Source of the DNA: Pseudacidovorax sp. RU35E
Lineage (GTDB): Bacteria; Pseudomonadota; Gammaproteobacteria; Burkholderiales; Burkholderiaceae_C
Assembly: GCF_900156165.1 (NCBI RefSeq)
Contig: NZ_FTMY01000003.1
Span: 416,211 to 480,210, forward strand
Length of the DNA: 64,000 bases
Direction of reading: 5' to 3'
Positions 21,966 through 31,139 of this stretch are shown here, piece after piece (within the stretch, counting starts at the first letter, position 1; every line of letters starts with the position of its first letter). Under the pieces are notes generated by a model. It ran no database searches. It had not been told where the DNA came from and saw nothing but the letters and a program-made list of their open reading frames with translations. The position numbers and the translations under genes were made by a program.

Positions 21966-23111
21966 TCAAGCCTTGCGGGTGACTTGGCCGTCCTGCGCGA
22001 CGCGGCAGGCGGCGACGATGTCGTCTTCGAGGTCGATCCTGAGACCGCCCTCCTTCGGCAAGATCAGCTTGAGGAAGTCCAGCACGTTGCGGGCATAGAG
22101 CGCCGACGCATCGGCGGCCACCAGGGCGGGCAGGTTGGTCTCGCCGATGAGCGTCACGCCATGGCGCACCACCGTGCGGTCAGCCTCGGTCAACGGGCAG
22201 TTGCCGCCGGTCCTGCCGCCGTTCGCATCGGGGCCGCGCCCGGCGGCGAGGTCGACGATGACGGCGCCGGGCTTCATGGCCTGCACCATGGCCTCGGTGA
22301 TCAGCGTGGGTGCGGGCCTGCCGGGAATCAACGCGGTGGAGATGACCACGTCGGCCTGCGCCACCCGCTTGGCCACCTCGGCCTGCTGGCGGGTGAGCCA
22401 GCTCGCGGGCATCGGCCGCGCATAGCCGCCCACGCCTTCGGCGGCTTCGCGCTCTTCCTGCGTCTCGTAGGGCACCTCGATGAACTTGGCGCCCAGCGAT
22501 TCGACCTGCTCCTTGACGCTGGGGCGCACGTCGCTGGCCTCGATCACCGCGCCCAGGCGCTTGGCCGTGGCGATGGCCTGCAGCCCGGCGACGCCCACGC
22601 CCAGCACGACCACTCTTGCCGCCTTCACGGTGCCGGCGGCCGTCATCAGCATGGGGAAGAAGCGTTGGTAGGCGTTGGCCGCCATCATCACGGCCTTGTA
22701 GCCGGCGATGTTGGCCTGGCTGGAGAGCACGTCCATGCTCTGCGCCCGTGTGGTGCGCGGGGCGGCCTCCAGGGCAAAGGCGGTGAGCCCCGCGGACGCC
22801 AGTCTGTGCAGGCCATCCGCATCATGGGGATTGAGCATGCCGACCAGCGTCGTGCCCGGCTTCATGGCCGCGCATTCGGGCTCGGTGGGGGCGCGCACCT
22901 TCAGGACCAGCTCGGCACCGAAGGCGCCGGCGGCATCGCCGATGCGGGCGCCCGCTGCCTCATAGGCCGCATCGGGCACGCTGGCCGCAAGGCCGGCCCC
23001 CGACTGGATGAGCACCTGATGGCCTTGGGCCACCAGCTTCTTGGCGGTCTCGGGCGTGACGGCCACGCGCGATTCACCGGCCACGCACTCGGCGGGCACT
23101 CCGATCAACAT
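21966..23111 (-). CDS. pntAA: NAD(P) transhydrogenase subunit alpha, NAD-binding part
   Basis: A 381-residue soluble domain I with the alanine dehydrogenase/PNT fold. Seen: MLIGVPAECVAGESRVAVTP at the N-terminus, the Rossmann glycine motif VVVLGVGVAGLQAIATAKRLGA, the mobile-loop region RPAPTLI, and VDLAAGRGPDANGG. It binds NADH and passes hydride to PntB. The ATG at 23111 has a GGAG-type site upstream. It is the first gene of the pnt operon and is divergent from an orphan response regulator across about 250 bp. Confidence 0.96.
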   Translation of the reverse strand: MLIGVPAECVAGESRVAVTPETAKKLVAQGHQVLIQSGAGLAASVPDAAYEAAGARIGDAAGAFGAELVLKVRAPTEPECAAMKPGTTLVGMLNPHDADGLHRLASAGLTAFALEAAPRTTRAQSMDVLSSQANIAGYKAVMMAANAYQRFFPMLMTAAGTVKAARVVVLGVGVAGLQAIATAKRLGAVIEASDVRPSVKEQVESLGAKFIEVPYETQEEREAAEGVGGYARPMPASWLTRQQAEVAKRVAQADVVISTALIPGRPAPTLITEAMVQAMKPGAVIVDLAAGRGPDANGGRTGGNCPLTEADRTVVRHGVTLIGETNLPALVAADASALYARNVLDFLKLILPKEGGLRIDLEDDIVAACRVAQDGQVTRKA

Positions 23112-23359
23112 CTTGGAATCTCCTCGTCACCACAGCGGCAGCACCGCCCCAACTTCACCAAAGCTTACAGCAACGGGCCGTGATCCGGCGCACCTGGACG
23201 ACAGCTGTGTGCGCGGGGGAACCCGCGGCGCCAATGGCAAGTGACGATTTCCGTGCGGAACTTCCTTGGTTTGCCGAGCTTTCGATGACTAGCATGCCCC
23301 GCCGCCCGGGAGAAGACACGATGGATGATCTGCCGTTACAGGGCGAAGGGGGGAACCGA

Positions 23360-24082
23360 ATGCGCATCGCGGTGCTGGACGACGAACTGGATCAACAGGC
23401 GCTGATCAGCGCAGCGCTTGCCGAGGCAGGACACGAGTGCCATTGCTTCGACCGCAGCGCCGACCTGCAGCCCGGATTGCGCGCCAAGCAGTTCGATCTG
23501 CTGCTCCTCGACTGGGACTTGCCCCATGTCGACGTCGACAGCCTGCTGCGGCTGGTGCGGGAGAGCTTCGGCGCCTCCGTGCCCGTCATCGTGCTGACGC
23601 ACCGCTGCGACGAGGCCGACCTCGTCGAGGCGCTCGGTGCGGGCGCCGACGGCTTCCTCAGCAAGCCCCTGCGTGTCGCCGAACTCCGCGCGCGTGCCGA
23701 GGCCCTGATGCGCCGGGCGCGCTTCTCGATCGGAGGCGATCAGCCGCAGGAATATGGCCGTTACCGGTTCCTGCCCGCAGCGCGTCAACTGCTGATCGAT
23801 GGCCAGCCTGTCGAACTCAAGAACCGCGAATACGCGCTGGCCCTGTTGCTGTTCCAGAACCAGGGTCGGCTTCTGAGCCGGGACTATCTGCGGGCCACCA
23901 TCTGGGGCAGTGCCCGCGAAGATGGCTCCCGGTCGCTGGACACCCACGTCTCCCGTGTCCGCAGCAAGCTGGCCCTGCGTCCCGAGCACGGCTTCATGCT
24001 GACGGCGATCTACGGCATGGGCTACCGTCTCGAGCCCGTGGATCCGTCCGAGTTGTCGTCGCCGCTGCGCATGCCGGAGTGA
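23360..24082 (+). CDS. OmpR/PhoB-type response regulator without adjacent kinase
   Basis: A 240-residue transcriptional regulator. The receiver domain has the acidic pair D7-D8, the phospho-acceptor D51 in LLLLDWDLP, T80 and K102. A winged-helix DNA-binding domain follows, with LKNREYALALLLFQNQGRLLSR-type recognition and DTHVSRVRSKL. The ATG at 23360 is selected because AAGGGGGG lies 7-12 bases upstream and the product starts right at the receiver fold; in-frame starts at 23285 and 23321 are less likely. No histidine kinase gene is nearby. It is divergent from pntAA, so regulation of pnt is possible but not shown. Confidence 0.88.
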   Translation: MRIAVLDDELDQQALISAALAEAGHECHCFDRSADLQPGLRAKQFDLLLLDWDLPHVDVDSLLRLVRESFGASVPVIVLTHRCDEADLVEALGAGADGFLSKPLRVAELRARAEALMRRARFSIGGDQPQEYGRYRFLPAARQLLIDGQPVELKNREYALALLLFQNQGRLLSRDYLRATIWGSAREDGSRSLDTHVSRVRSKLALRPEHGFMLTAIYGMGYRLEPVDPSELSSPLRMPE

Positions 24083-24291
24083 TCCTGGCCGGGTGATCGC
24101 CCGAGGGCATGACGGAGCCGGCAAGCGGGCCTCGGTCGGCCGGGCAGCGCATCCATGCGAGCCGCGCTAAAGTGCGCGACTTTTTCCGCCGCGCACTTTG
24201 CATGCGTGGTGCCCGCCCTGCCGGCGTGCGAAGCGTCATCGGCCGCAAGGCCTTGCTTCCGCCGACGTGCGACCTGTCCGGAGATCGCTTC

Positions 24292-24786
24292 ATGCGCTGG
24301 AGACCCAATGTGACCGTGGCCGCGGTCATCGAGAAGGATGGCCGCTTCCTCCTCGTGGAGGAGCACACCGACCGCGGACTGCGCCTGAACACGCCGGCCG
24401 GCCACCTCGAAGCCGGCGAGACGCCCGCCGAAGGCTGTGCCCGCGAAGCGCTGGAAGAAACCGCCCATGCCTTCACGCCCACGGCCGTCGTGGGCATCTA
24501 CATGGCCCGGTTCGAGCGCCACGCGCCTGGCGACGAAGGCGACACCGACATCACCTACCTGCGCTTCGCCTTTGCTGGTGAGGTGGGTGCCTTCGATCCG
24601 ACCCGTGCACTGGACGAGGGCATCGTGCGCACGCTGTGGATGACGCCCGACGAGCTGCGCGCCAGCGTGGACCGCCATCGCAGCCCGCTGTTGCTGCAGT
24701 GCGTGGAAGACTATCTCGCAGGCCAGCGCTATTCGCTCGATCTGATCCATGCGGACCGCTCGGTGCACGAGCCTGGACCCGCCTGA
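24292..24786 (+). CDS. Nudix hydrolase, NudJ-like
   Basis: A 164-residue hydrolase of nucleoside-diphosphate-linked compounds. The Nudix box is clear: G-x5-E-x7-RE-xx-EE in GHLEAGETPAEGCAREALEET. The usual Gly after the EE-x position is replaced by Ala. It resembles NudJ, a phosphatase for thiamine pyrophosphates and (d)NTPs, whose gene often lies next to mnmA; mnmA is not here. The ATG at 24292 has GGAG 9 bases upstream. The frame extends upstream without homology. Confidence 0.82.
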   Translation: MRWRPNVTVAAVIEKDGRFLLVEEHTDRGLRLNTPAGHLEAGETPAEGCAREALEETAHAFTPTAVVGIYMARFERHAPGDEGDTDITYLRFAFAGEVGAFDPTRALDEGIVRTLWMTPDELRASVDRHRSPLLLQCVEDYLAGQRYSLDLIHADRSVHEPGPA

Positions 24787-24873
24787 GCGAAACGCGCCGG
24801 CAGCCTCTTCATGGCCGCCGGGCGCCGAACCTTCTTTCTCTCTCAGGCAGGCCGAGCAGGTTTCCGTCAGCGC

Positions 24874-25956
24874 TCAGGGCCGTCCGTACATGAAGCCCGT
24901 GGGCGCTTCCGTGCCCTCGATCCGGTCGATCAGACGCAGCAGCGGTGTCAGCTCGCGATAGCGGCTGGCAGTGGCACGGATGTAGCCGAGGAAGCGCGTC
25001 GCGTCGGCCAGATACTTCGGCTTGCCATCGCGCAGGGTGAGGCGGGCGAAGATGCCCGCCACCTTGAGGTGGCGCTGCAGACCCATCCATTCCACCGCGC
25101 GGTAGAACTCGCCGAAATCATCGGCCACCGGCAGTCCGGCCTTGCGCGCGGCCTGCCAGTAGCGCACCGTCACGTCGATCACGAAGTCCTCGTCCCAGCT
25201 CAGGAACGCGTCGCGCATCAGGCTGGCGATGTCGTAGGTGATGGGCCCGTACACCGCGTCCTGGAAATCGAGCACGCCCAGCACGTCGGGGTCGTCGCAG
25301 ACCATCAGGTTGCGCGGCATGAAGTCCCGGTGCACGTAGACCGCAGGCGAGCCCAGGTTGGTGCGCACGATCAGGTCATAGGCCTGCTGCAGCGTGGCCG
25401 CCTGCGCGTCGTCGAGCGTCACGCCTCGGTGACGGCCCAGATACCAGTCGGGAAAAAGGGCGAGTTCACGGCGCAGCAGGGCGTCGTCGTATGCCGGCAG
25501 CACGCCGGGACGGGAGGCCAGTTGCCAGCGCACCAGCGCGTCGACCGCCTGCTGATAGCGCGGCAGGTTGGCCAGCGGGTCTTCGCGGTCGATCACGTCG
25601 AGCAGGGTGTGCGTGCCGAGGTCGTCCAGCAGGAGGAAACCGTTCGCCTCGTCCCAGTCGAGGATCTGCGGCACACGCAGGCCGGCCTCTCGCATCAGCG
25701 CGGCGACCTGCACGAAGGGACGGGCATCCTCCTGGGCGGGGGGGGCATCCATCACGATGCGGGAGAGGCCGGGCGTCGCGCCGTCGATGCGGAAATAGCG
25801 GCGGAAGCTGGCGTCGGCGGAGGCGGGGCGCAGGGTCGCGGGTTGCAGGGCGTGGGCTGGCGCAATGCGGTTCAGCCAGGCCTCGAACACCCGGCCCCTG
25901 GATGCGTCGGCCCAGGCGATGGAAGCCGGGCCGGAAGGGGGCGCTGAAGCGGTCAT
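24874..25956 (-). CDS. amgK: Anomeric N-acetylmuramate/N-acetylglucosamine kinase
   Basis: A 360-residue aminoglycoside-phosphotransferase-fold kinase that phosphorylates C1 of MurNAc or GlcNAc in the peptidoglycan-recycling shortcut to UDP-MurNAc. Seen: SDASFRRYFRI-like nucleotide region (here SADASFRRYFRI), the catalytic HRDFMPRNLM loop, and GVLDFQDAVYGP with the metal-binding Asp. Position, divergent from lptD, is the same as in Pseudomonas and other Burkholderiales. The usual partner murU (uridylyltransferase) does not follow; the Nudix gene lies convergently instead. A TAGAAT box lies 12 bases before the ATG, suggesting a very short leader. Confidence 0.9.
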   Translation of the reverse strand: MTASAPPSGPASIAWADASRGRVFEAWLNRIAPAHALQPATLRPASADASFRRYFRIDGATPGLSRIVMDAPPAQEDARPFVQVAALMREAGLRVPQILDWDEANGFLLLDDLGTHTLLDVIDREDPLANLPRYQQAVDALVRWQLASRPGVLPAYDDALLRRELALFPDWYLGRHRGVTLDDAQAATLQQAYDLIVRTNLGSPAVYVHRDFMPRNLMVCDDPDVLGVLDFQDAVYGPITYDIASLMRDAFLSWDEDFVIDVTVRYWQAARKAGLPVADDFGEFYRAVEWMGLQRHLKVAGIFARLTLRDGKPKYLADATRFLGYIRATASRYRELTPLLRLIDRIEGTEAPTGFMYGRP

Positions 25957-26055
25957 GGATAATCGACATTCTACAAATCCGCCCTCTCCCAAATGGGCGC
26001 GAGCCGGCCGTCGGACCGGCCGCCTCCCGCGCCGAGACGCTTGCCACACGCATCC

Positions 26056-28455
26056 ATGCCAGATCAGAGCCGCGCCCCCGGGCACCGACGCCTGCCGCCG
26101 CTGCCCCTCGCGCTGCTGACGCTGGCGCTCGCGGGCGTCCAGGGTGCCTGGGCGCAGTCCGCCTCGGCCCTGCCCGACGAGCCGCCGCTGGTGCTGCGCC
26201 GCACCCCGCAGCTGACCGAGAACATCCCCCCGACCGAGCGCGGACTGCGCCCGAGCATCGTGCAGGGCGACCGCATCTCCGGTCGTCCCGACCTCGAGAC
26301 CGCGGTCGAAGGCAATGCCTCGCTGCGCCGCGGTGACACGGTCATCCGTGCCGACCGCCTCAACTACGACCAGCCCCAGGACCTGGCCACTGCCGAAGGC
26401 GATGTGCGCATCAACCAGGCGGGCAACATCTACGAGGGGCCACGCCTGCAGCTCAAGCTGGAGACCTTCGAGGGCTTCTTCGACAGCGTGCGTTACCAGC
26501 TGCTGACCAACGGTGCCCATGGCACCGCGGACCGCGTCGATTTCGTCGATTCCGACCGGACCATCGCCCGCCGTGCCACCTACACCACCTGCCGCCGCGA
26601 GGACGACCAGCCAGGCTGGAAACCGGCCTGGTTCCTGAGTGCCGAGAACCTGCGCACCGACAGCGCTGCGGGCGTGGGCGTCGCCGAGAACGTGCAGCTG
26701 CACTTCATGGGCATGAGCTCTCCGGCCCTGCCCAGTGTGAGCTTCCCGCTCGACGACCAGCGCAAGAGCGGCATCCTGCCGCCGGTGGTGGGCATGGACA
26801 GCGTCAACGGCCTCGAGCTGACGCTGCCCTACTACTGGAACATCGCCCCCAACCGCGACGCCACCTTCACGCCCACGGTGATGAGCAAGCGCGGCATCAA
26901 CGTCGCCAACGAATTCCGGTACCTCGAGAAGGATTACAGCGGCGAGGCGCGCTTCGACCTGATGCCCGGCGACCAGCTGCGCAACCGCGACCGCTGGGGC
27001 CTGTGGCTGCGCCACCGGCAGAATTTCAATGCCGGCACCCTGGGCATGGACACGCTCGGGGCCAATGTGTCGGTGGACCGTGTCAGCGACGACGACTACT
27101 GGCGCGACTTCACCCGCACGCCCTCGCTGACCTCGCGCCAGCTCTCGGCCGACGGGTCGGTCAACTGGAGCAAGGGCGACTGGAGTGGTCGATTGTTCGC
27201 CCAGAAGTGGCAGACGCTCGCCTACACCGCGGCGCCGATCACGCCGGCCTACGACCGCCTGCCCCAGCTCACGGCCAACTACGCGCTGTACGACTGGAAC
27301 GGTTTCGACTTCAGCTTCAACAATGAGCTGACGCGCTTCAGCGCCAATTCGATCCAGCAGGGCCAGCCCAACGCCGACCGGCTGTTCTCGCAGGTTCAGT
27401 TGTCGCGGCCCTTCGTGCGGCCGGGCTACTACGTCACACCCAAGCTGACGCTGTCCGGCACCAGCTACAGCTTCGACGGTCCGCTGTCCACCGGTGCGAC
27501 GTCGGCCAACCGCACGGTGCCGACCTTCAGCCTCGACACGGGCATGACCTTCGAGCGCGAGACCAGTCTCTTCGGCAAGGCCTACACGCAAACGCTGGAG
27601 CCGCGTGCCTTCTTCGTGAACACGCCCTACCGCAACCAGAGCGCGCTGCCGGTCTACGACACGGCCAAGAGCGACCTGAGCCTGGCTTCGCTCTTCACCG
27701 AAAACGAGTTCACCGGCAACGATCGCATCTCGGCCACCAAGGCCATCACGCTGGGCGTGACCTCCCGCCTGATCGATCCGGACAGCGGCTTCGAGCGGGC
27801 CCGCTTCGGCATCGCACAGCGGCGGCGGCTGGAGGATCAGCTGGTGACGCTGCCCGGCGGCACGGCCTCCACCGACCGGGCGTCCGACGTGGTGACCGGC
27901 GCGCAGATCAACATCAACCCGCAGTGGAGCCTCGAGGGCGCGGTCCAGTACAACCCGCAGATCGACAAGTCCGAGCGCCGGGTGATCACCGCGCGCTACA
28001 CGCCCGGGCCGTACCGCACGCTCAGTGCCTCCTACCGTTACCAGGACGACCGCATCTCGGTCAACAACTCGGGCTACGAATCCGTCGACCTGGGCTGGCA
28101 ATGGCCGCTGAACGACCTGTGGGGTGACAAGGGCACGCCCAAGGCCGGCGGCGGCCTGGGTGGCGGTCGCTGGTATGCGGTGGGCCGCGTCAACTACAGC
28201 CTGCGCGACAAGGTGGTGACCGATGCGGTGATGGGCCTGGAGTACGACGGCTGCTGCTACATCGGGCGCGTGGTGCTGGAGAAGGTCAGCACCGGTGTGG
28301 CCACGGCCACCAAGCGCATCATGTTCCAGATCGAGTTCATGGGCTTCACCAGTCTCGGAACCAGCCCCATGCGCACGCTTCAAACCAATGTGCCGCGCTA
28401 TCGCTCGTTGCGCGAGCCCACGCTGGCGCCGAGCCGTTTCACCAACTATGAGTGA
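26056..28455 (+). CDS. lptD: LPS-assembly protein LptD
   Basis: A 799-residue outer-membrane beta-barrel that, with LptE, inserts LPS into the outer leaflet. It has a signal peptide (about residues 1-36, ending AWAQ), a periplasmic OstA/LptA-like jellyroll (about 60-200, with RADRLNYD and ATAEGDVRINQAG), and a long C-terminal barrel rich in alternating aromatic strands. Only three Cys remain: C179 in TYTTCRRED and the pair C733-C734 in YDGCCYIG. The extra N-terminal Cys of E. coli LptD is absent. The ATG at 26056 gives the signal peptide. It is followed by surA. Confidence 0.95.
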   Translation: MPDQSRAPGHRRLPPLPLALLTLALAGVQGAWAQSASALPDEPPLVLRRTPQLTENIPPTERGLRPSIVQGDRISGRPDLETAVEGNASLRRGDTVIRADRLNYDQPQDLATAEGDVRINQAGNIYEGPRLQLKLETFEGFFDSVRYQLLTNGAHGTADRVDFVDSDRTIARRATYTTCRREDDQPGWKPAWFLSAENLRTDSAAGVGVAENVQLHFMGMSSPALPSVSFPLDDQRKSGILPPVVGMDSVNGLELTLPYYWNIAPNRDATFTPTVMSKRGINVANEFRYLEKDYSGEARFDLMPGDQLRNRDRWGLWLRHRQNFNAGTLGMDTLGANVSVDRVSDDDYWRDFTRTPSLTSRQLSADGSVNWSKGDWSGRLFAQKWQTLAYTAAPITPAYDRLPQLTANYALYDWNGFDFSFNNELTRFSANSIQQGQPNADRLFSQVQLSRPFVRPGYYVTPKLTLSGTSYSFDGPLSTGATSANRTVPTFSLDTGMTFERETSLFGKAYTQTLEPRAFFVNTPYRNQSALPVYDTAKSDLSLASLFTENEFTGNDRISATKAITLGVTSRLIDPDSGFERARFGIAQRRRLEDQLVTLPGGTASTDRASDVVTGAQININPQWSLEGAVQYNPQIDKSERRVITARYTPGPYRTLSASYRYQDDRISVNNSGYESVDLGWQWPLNDLWGDKGTPKAGGGLGGGRWYAVGRVNYSLRDKVVTDAVMGLEYDGCCYIGRVVLEKVSTGVATATKRIMFQIEFMGFTSLGTSPMRTLQTNVPRYRSLREPTLAPSRFTNYE

Positions 28456-28545
28456 GCAGGACCCCGCCCGCCGATACGGCGACGGGGGCTTTCTCCAGCC
28501 CGCCCGCCTCTGCGGGCGTGGCGCTTGATCCAGGAGGCCAACGCC

Positions 28546-30018
28546 ATGAAATTCCAGCTTTCCGTCTTCGCCCTGTCGTGCGCGGTCCTGCTGGCCGCCA
28601 CGCCAGCGGCGCAGGCCCAGCAGGGTGGCGCTGCCGCCCGGCAGGGCGCTTCGGCCACCCAGGGTGGACGCAGCAGCAGTGCGGCCGCGCCGCGCCGAGG
28701 CATCACCGACATCATGCGTGAAGGCCCTGCCGCCTCCACGCTGCCGCCGCCCGTGGCCGCCACGGCCCAGCCTCAGGGCCAGCGGGCCGCCGAATACATC
28801 GTCGCGCTGGTCAATTCCGAGCCGATCACCAACACCCAGGTTCAGAAGCGCGTCGAGCGCATCCTGCGCGAAGCGGGGCCCGAGGCGCAGCGCATTCCGC
28901 GCGAGCAGATCAACCGGCAGGTGCTGGACCAGATCATCTCGGAGCGTGCACAGCTGCAGCTGGCCAAGGAGCAGGGCGTGCGCGTCGACGCCATGGCCAT
29001 CGATCAGGCCGAGGAGGTGGTGGCGCGGCAGAACCAGGTCAGCCTGAGCGAACTGCGCCGCCGCGTGACCGAGGCGGGCATCTCGCGCGACGAATTCCGC
29101 AACAACCTGCGCGACCAGCTGCTGCTCACCCGCCTGCGCGAGCGCGAACTGGAAGGCCGCGTGAAGGTCAGCGACGACGAGATCGACCAGTTCCTGCGCG
29201 AGCAGCGCGCGGCGGCGAGCAGCGCAGCGCCCGACATCAACCTTTCCCAGGTGCTGATCACGGTGCCGGAAAAGGCCACGGCTGCGCAGGTGGCCGATGC
29301 GCAGAAGCGCGCCGAGGACATCGCCCGCCGTGCCCGCGCGGGCGAGGACTTCTCCCAGCTGGCCACCCAGCTCTCCGACGCACCGGATGCCAAGGGCACC
29401 GGCGGCGTGCTGGGGCTGCGCGCGGCTGACCGTTACCCGCCGCTGTTCGTCGAGGCGACGCAGGCGACGCCGGTCGGCGGCATCGTCGGTCCGGTGCGCT
29501 CGGGCGCGGGCTTCCACGTGCTGAAGGTGATCGCCAAGCAGAACGCCGCCTCGCCGGACGCGACGGTCACGCAGACGCAGGTGCGCCACATCCTCATGCG
29601 CCCCGACGCACGGCGGACGCCTGAGCAGATCGTCGCGCTGATGGCCGATTTCAAGCGGCGCATCCAGGCCGGTACGGCCGACTTCGCCGCGCTGGCCCGC
29701 GAGAACTCGCAGGACACGGTGAGTGCCCGCGAGGGCGGCGAGCTGGGCTGGTCCACGCCGGGGCTGTTCGTCCCGGAGTTCGAGGAGGCGATGAGCCGAC
29801 TGCAGCCCGGCCAGATCAGTGACCCCGTCGTCACGCGTTTCGGCATCCATCTGATCCAGGTCGAAGGCCGGCGCGAGGCCAAGCTCAATCCCGCCGAACT
29901 GCGCGAGGCCGCGCGCAACATGCTGCGCGACCGCAAGATGGAAGACGCCTACGAGGCCTGGGCGCAGGAGGTGCGGCAGCGCGCCTACGTGGAAATGCGG
30001 GAGCCGCCCGCCTCCTGA
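28546..30018 (+). CDS. surA: Periplasmic chaperone and peptidyl-prolyl isomerase SurA
   Basis: A 490-residue chaperone that escorts outer-membrane barrels, including LptD, across the periplasm. It has a signal peptide ending AQAQ; an N-terminal SurA domain from about residue 85 (IVALVNSEPITNTQV, EQINRQVLDQII); two parvulin domains (starting LSQVLITVP and VRHILMRPDA); and a short C-terminal helix. The Shine-Dalgarno AGGAGG sits 8 bases before the ATG at 28546; the upstream TTG of the open frame is therefore unlikely. A Gln/Ala/Ser-rich linker follows the signal peptide. It is co-oriented with lptD and rsmA. Confidence 0.95.
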   Translation: MKFQLSVFALSCAVLLAATPAAQAQQGGAAARQGASATQGGRSSSAAAPRRGITDIMREGPAASTLPPPVAATAQPQGQRAAEYIVALVNSEPITNTQVQKRVERILREAGPEAQRIPREQINRQVLDQIISERAQLQLAKEQGVRVDAMAIDQAEEVVARQNQVSLSELRRRVTEAGISRDEFRNNLRDQLLLTRLRERELEGRVKVSDDEIDQFLREQRAAASSAAPDINLSQVLITVPEKATAAQVADAQKRAEDIARRARAGEDFSQLATQLSDAPDAKGTGGVLGLRAADRYPPLFVEATQATPVGGIVGPVRSGAGFHVLKVIAKQNAASPDATVTQTQVRHILMRPDARRTPEQIVALMADFKRRIQAGTADFAALARENSQDTVSAREGGELGWSTPGLFVPEFEEAMSRLQPGQISDPVVTRFGIHLIQVEGRREAKLNPAELREAARNMLRDRKMEDAYEAWAQEVRQRAYVEMREPPAS

Positions 30019-30051
30019 TTGCGCGCCACGTCACGTCGTTCCTCTGCCTGC

Positions 30052-30822
30052 ATGAAGCCCCACGCTCCCCGAAAACGATTCGGCCAGCACTTCCTGACCG
30101 ACGACGCCATCATCGATGGCATCGTCCGCGAGATCGCGCCGCGGCCTGGCGATGCCATGGTCGAGATCGGCCCGGGACTGGCGGCGCTGACGCAGCCGCT
30201 GGTCGAGCGCCTGGGCCGGCTCACGGTGGTCGAACTCGACCGCGACCTGGCGGCGCGTCTGCGGAGCCATCCCCAGCTCTCGGTGGTCGAGGCGGACGTG
30301 CTGAGGGTGGATTTCGGCGCGCTGGCCGACACGGCTGGCCAGCGGTTGCGGGTGGTGGGCAACCTGCCCTACAACATCTCGACGCCCATCCTCTTCCATC
30401 TGCTGCGCTTTGCCGACCGGATCGTCGACCAGCATTTCATGCTGCAGAAGGAAGTCATCGACCGCATGGTGGCGGAGCCGGCCACCTCGGACTATGGCCG
30501 GCTGTCGGTGATGCTCCAGTGGCGCTACGCCATGGAGAACGTGCTCTTCGTACCGCCGGAAAGCTTCGATCCGCCCCCTCGGGTGGACAGTGCCGTGGTG
30601 CGGATGGTGCCGCGCGAGGCGCCGGCGGCGCTGGACCCGGCCGTGCTCGAACGCGTCGTGCAGCTGGCCTTCAGCCAGCGCCGCAAGCTGCTGCGCCACA
30701 CACTGGGCCGCTGGCTCGAAGAGCAACGCTTCGCCGGCCACTTCGACGTGCAGCGGCGGGCCGAGGAGGTGCCGGTGGACGAGTACGTGACGCTCACGCA
30801 GGCGCTGCCCTCGTCGCCCTGA
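30052..30822 (+). CDS. rsmA: 16S rRNA (adenine1518/1519-N6)-dimethyltransferase
   Basis: A 256-residue SAM-dependent enzyme that dimethylates two adenines in helix 45 of 16S rRNA during late 30S assembly; its loss gives kasugamycin resistance. Motifs: [10 protein letters not shown], the SAM-binding [11 protein letters not shown], the acidic ELDRDL, and the catalytic NLPYNIS beginning at N104. The ATG at 30052 matches the family start. It lies 33 bp after surA; pdxA, which lies between them in E. coli, is missing. Confidence 0.96.
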   Translation: MKPHAPRKRFGQHFLTDDAIIDGIVREIAPRPGDAMVEIGPGLAALTQPLVERLGRLTVVELDRDLAARLRSHPQLSVVEADVLRVDFGALADTAGQRLRVVGNLPYNISTPILFHLLRFADRIVDQHFMLQKEVIDRMVAEPATSDYGRLSVMLQWRYAMENVLFVPPESFDPPPRVDSAVVRMVPREAPAALDPAVLERVVQLAFSQRRKLLRHTLGRWLEEQRFAGHFDVQRRAEEVPVDEYVTLTQALPSSP

Positions 30823-30881
30823 AAAAGGCCGGCGCGCCAGCGCCCGGCGGCGCACTCAATGCGTGCGCAGCGCCCAAGCAA

Positions 30882-30903
30882 AAGCCCGCCATTCGGCGGG
30901 CTT
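30882..30903. terminator. Bidirectional terminator after rsmA
   Basis: AAGCCCGCC and GGCGGGCTT pair over 9 bp with an ATTC loop. On the minus strand the stem is followed by further T, serving the small gene and barstar side. On the plus strand it lies 60 bp after rsmA with a shorter T run. Confidence 0.65.
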
Positions 30904-30929
30904 CGTTCGTTGGCACTGGGCCGCCCGGT

Positions 30930-31139
30930 TCAGGCGGCGGACAGCCAGTAGCTGCTGTTGAAGGGGCTGCTCATGCGCAGCGCCTGGGGAGAGACGTCCA
31001 CCAGCTTGTCGGTGGGCATCTTCTCTTCGCCGCTCAGGTCGATGCCATCGACGGGGGCGGTGGTGGTCAACGGGGCCTCGCTGGCCCGTTCTGCTTGGCC
31101 GGCTTGTGCAGAACGGGCTACAGAAAAGAATAGAAGCAT
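30930..31139 (-). CDS. Small protein of unknown function after barstar
   Basis: A 69-residue reading frame that starts inside the last codons of the barstar gene, in another frame (22 bp overlap), and ends 27 bp before a terminator. Past the overlap nearly every third codon position is G or C, as in the real genes around it, which supports coding. The product begins with a short hydrophobic stretch (MLLFFSVARSAQAG, possibly a weak signal sequence), has a polar middle, and ends SSPFNSSYWLSAA. I do not recognise a family. The start is uncertain. Confidence 0.5.
   Translation of the reverse strand: MLLFFSVARSAQAGQAERASEAPLTTTAPVDGIDLSGEEKMPTDKLVDVSPQALRMSSPFNSSYWLSAA

Noticed and set aside
24874..29850. 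Very long open frame of 1658 codons on the minus strand
   Set aside because: Only its last 360 codons (24874-25956) are a gene, amgK. The rest is the antisense shadow of lptD and surA and has no recognisable protein.
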